A stretch of 64,000 nt of DNA, taken from an uncultured Lachnospiraceae bacterium (GTDB lineage: Bacteria; Bacillota; Clostridia; Lachnospirales; Lachnospiraceae). Location: the NCBI GenBank assembly GCA_947177165.1, contig CAMWTP010000001.1, positions 62,001-126,000 on the forward strand. Reading direction: 5' to 3'. Position 1 is the first letter of the stretch. Every line of letters starts with the position of its first letter. A program made the position numbers and the translations under genes. The notes beneath the pieces are model-generated. The model saw only the letters and a program-made list of their open reading frames with translations, did not search any database and was not told the DNA's origin. Positions 63,837 through 64,000 of this stretch are shown in pieces.

Positions 63837-63851
63837 GGCTCTGCGGGAAAT

Positions 63852-63881
63852 AAAGGCAGGACACCAAAATGTCCTGCCTTT
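63852..63881. terminator. Bidirectional rho-independent terminator
   Basis: A perfect 12-bp stem AAAGGCAGGACA with TGTCCTGCCTTT and a six-base loop, followed by T-rich sequence on the plus strand. It separates the converging AraC and SNF2 genes. Confidence 0.9.
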
Positions 63882-63887
63882 TTCTGA

Positions 63888-64000
63888 TTATCCCTGCAGC
63901 AAATCCAACAATTCGTCCCTGCTCATACTGCCGAGCTGTCCCAGCTCACCGTTCATAACCTGCTCCGCGAGGTCGCGCTTTGTCTCCTGCAGTTTCAGGA
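63888..64000 (-). CDS. C-terminal end of a SNF2-family DEAD/DEAH helicase (partial)
   Basis: The last 37 codons are in the window: LKLQETKRDLAEQVMNGEL, then GSMSRDELLDLLQG and TAA. This is the typical end of bacterial SNF2 helicases (KLQ.kKr.la...l....... ls.eel..Ll). The motor domains lie beyond the right edge. The assignment rests on this short tail only. Confidence 0.7.
   Translation of the reverse strand, partial: LKLQETKRDLAEQVMNGELGQLGSMSRDELLDLLQG

Overview
The window looks like chromosome of an anaerobic gut Firmicute of the class Clostridia, most like Lachnospiraceae. I infer this from the gene content: YesN/YesM-type and GHKL/LytTR two-component systems, an ECF sigma factor with a DUF4179 anti-sigma protein, DUF3021, DUF4317 and AAA/PD-(D/E)XK (DUF1703-type) proteins, a split Mrp/Mbh-type antiporter operon, many glycosidases and strong AGGAGG-type ribosome sites. 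I could not run any search.

Layout. 1-7.3 kb: a sugar-type solute-binding lipoprotein (cut by the window edge), its YesN/YesM regulators and a membrane GGDEF protein. 7.4-12.6 kb: a GHKL kinase and LytTR regulator divergent from a BceAB-like ABC exporter, with near-identical direct repeats between them. 12.7-18.6 kb: a broken DUF1703 gene, then GH31 and GH13 glucosidases behind the C-terminal stub of a GH66 dextranase-like gene, suggesting a decayed dextran/isomalto-oligosaccharide operon. A 173-base multi-hairpin element sits exactly where the GH66 stub ends. 18.8-22.1 kb: a GntR-controlled ABC operon whose first ATPase has a one-base frameshift. 22.3-28.8 kb: ECF sigma/DUF4179, a short DUF4317 protein, two lipoproteins and an XRE-TPR regulator. 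29-36 kb: two chemoreceptors, each next to an exported protein, plus VanZ and flavodoxin genes. 36.3-41.6 kb: an AraC-GyrI regulator, a choloylglycine-hydrolase-family enzyme, a LytTR/DUF3021 pair and a GH42 beta-galactosidase. 41.7-46.7 kb: an OmpR-type two-component system with an FtsX-type ABC exporter; both promoters carry the same GTCAC-N4-TTGTAA-N11-TATAAT module. 46.9-49 kb: PadR plus a SEDS-like membrane protein, behind a consensus promoter buried in an 18-bp-arm palindrome. 49-60.4 kb: a two-domain PPK2 and a ten-gene Mrp/Mbh-like operon with four antiporter-type subunits. 60.5-64 kb: trmB, three tRNAs, a DHH phosphoesterase, an AraC regulator and the end of a SNF2 helicase gene.

The window is mostly sensing and envelope response: at least four two-component or LytTR modules, two chemoreceptors and three ABC exporter loci, each with a readable candidate operator. 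Gene decay is also clear: five broken or remnant genes. The strongest leads for new biology are the four-antiporter Mrp complex with its PPK2 neighbour, the PadR-controlled SEDS-like protein that lacks the usual catalytic loop, the shared promoter module of the two-component/ABC locus, and the multi-hairpin elements.
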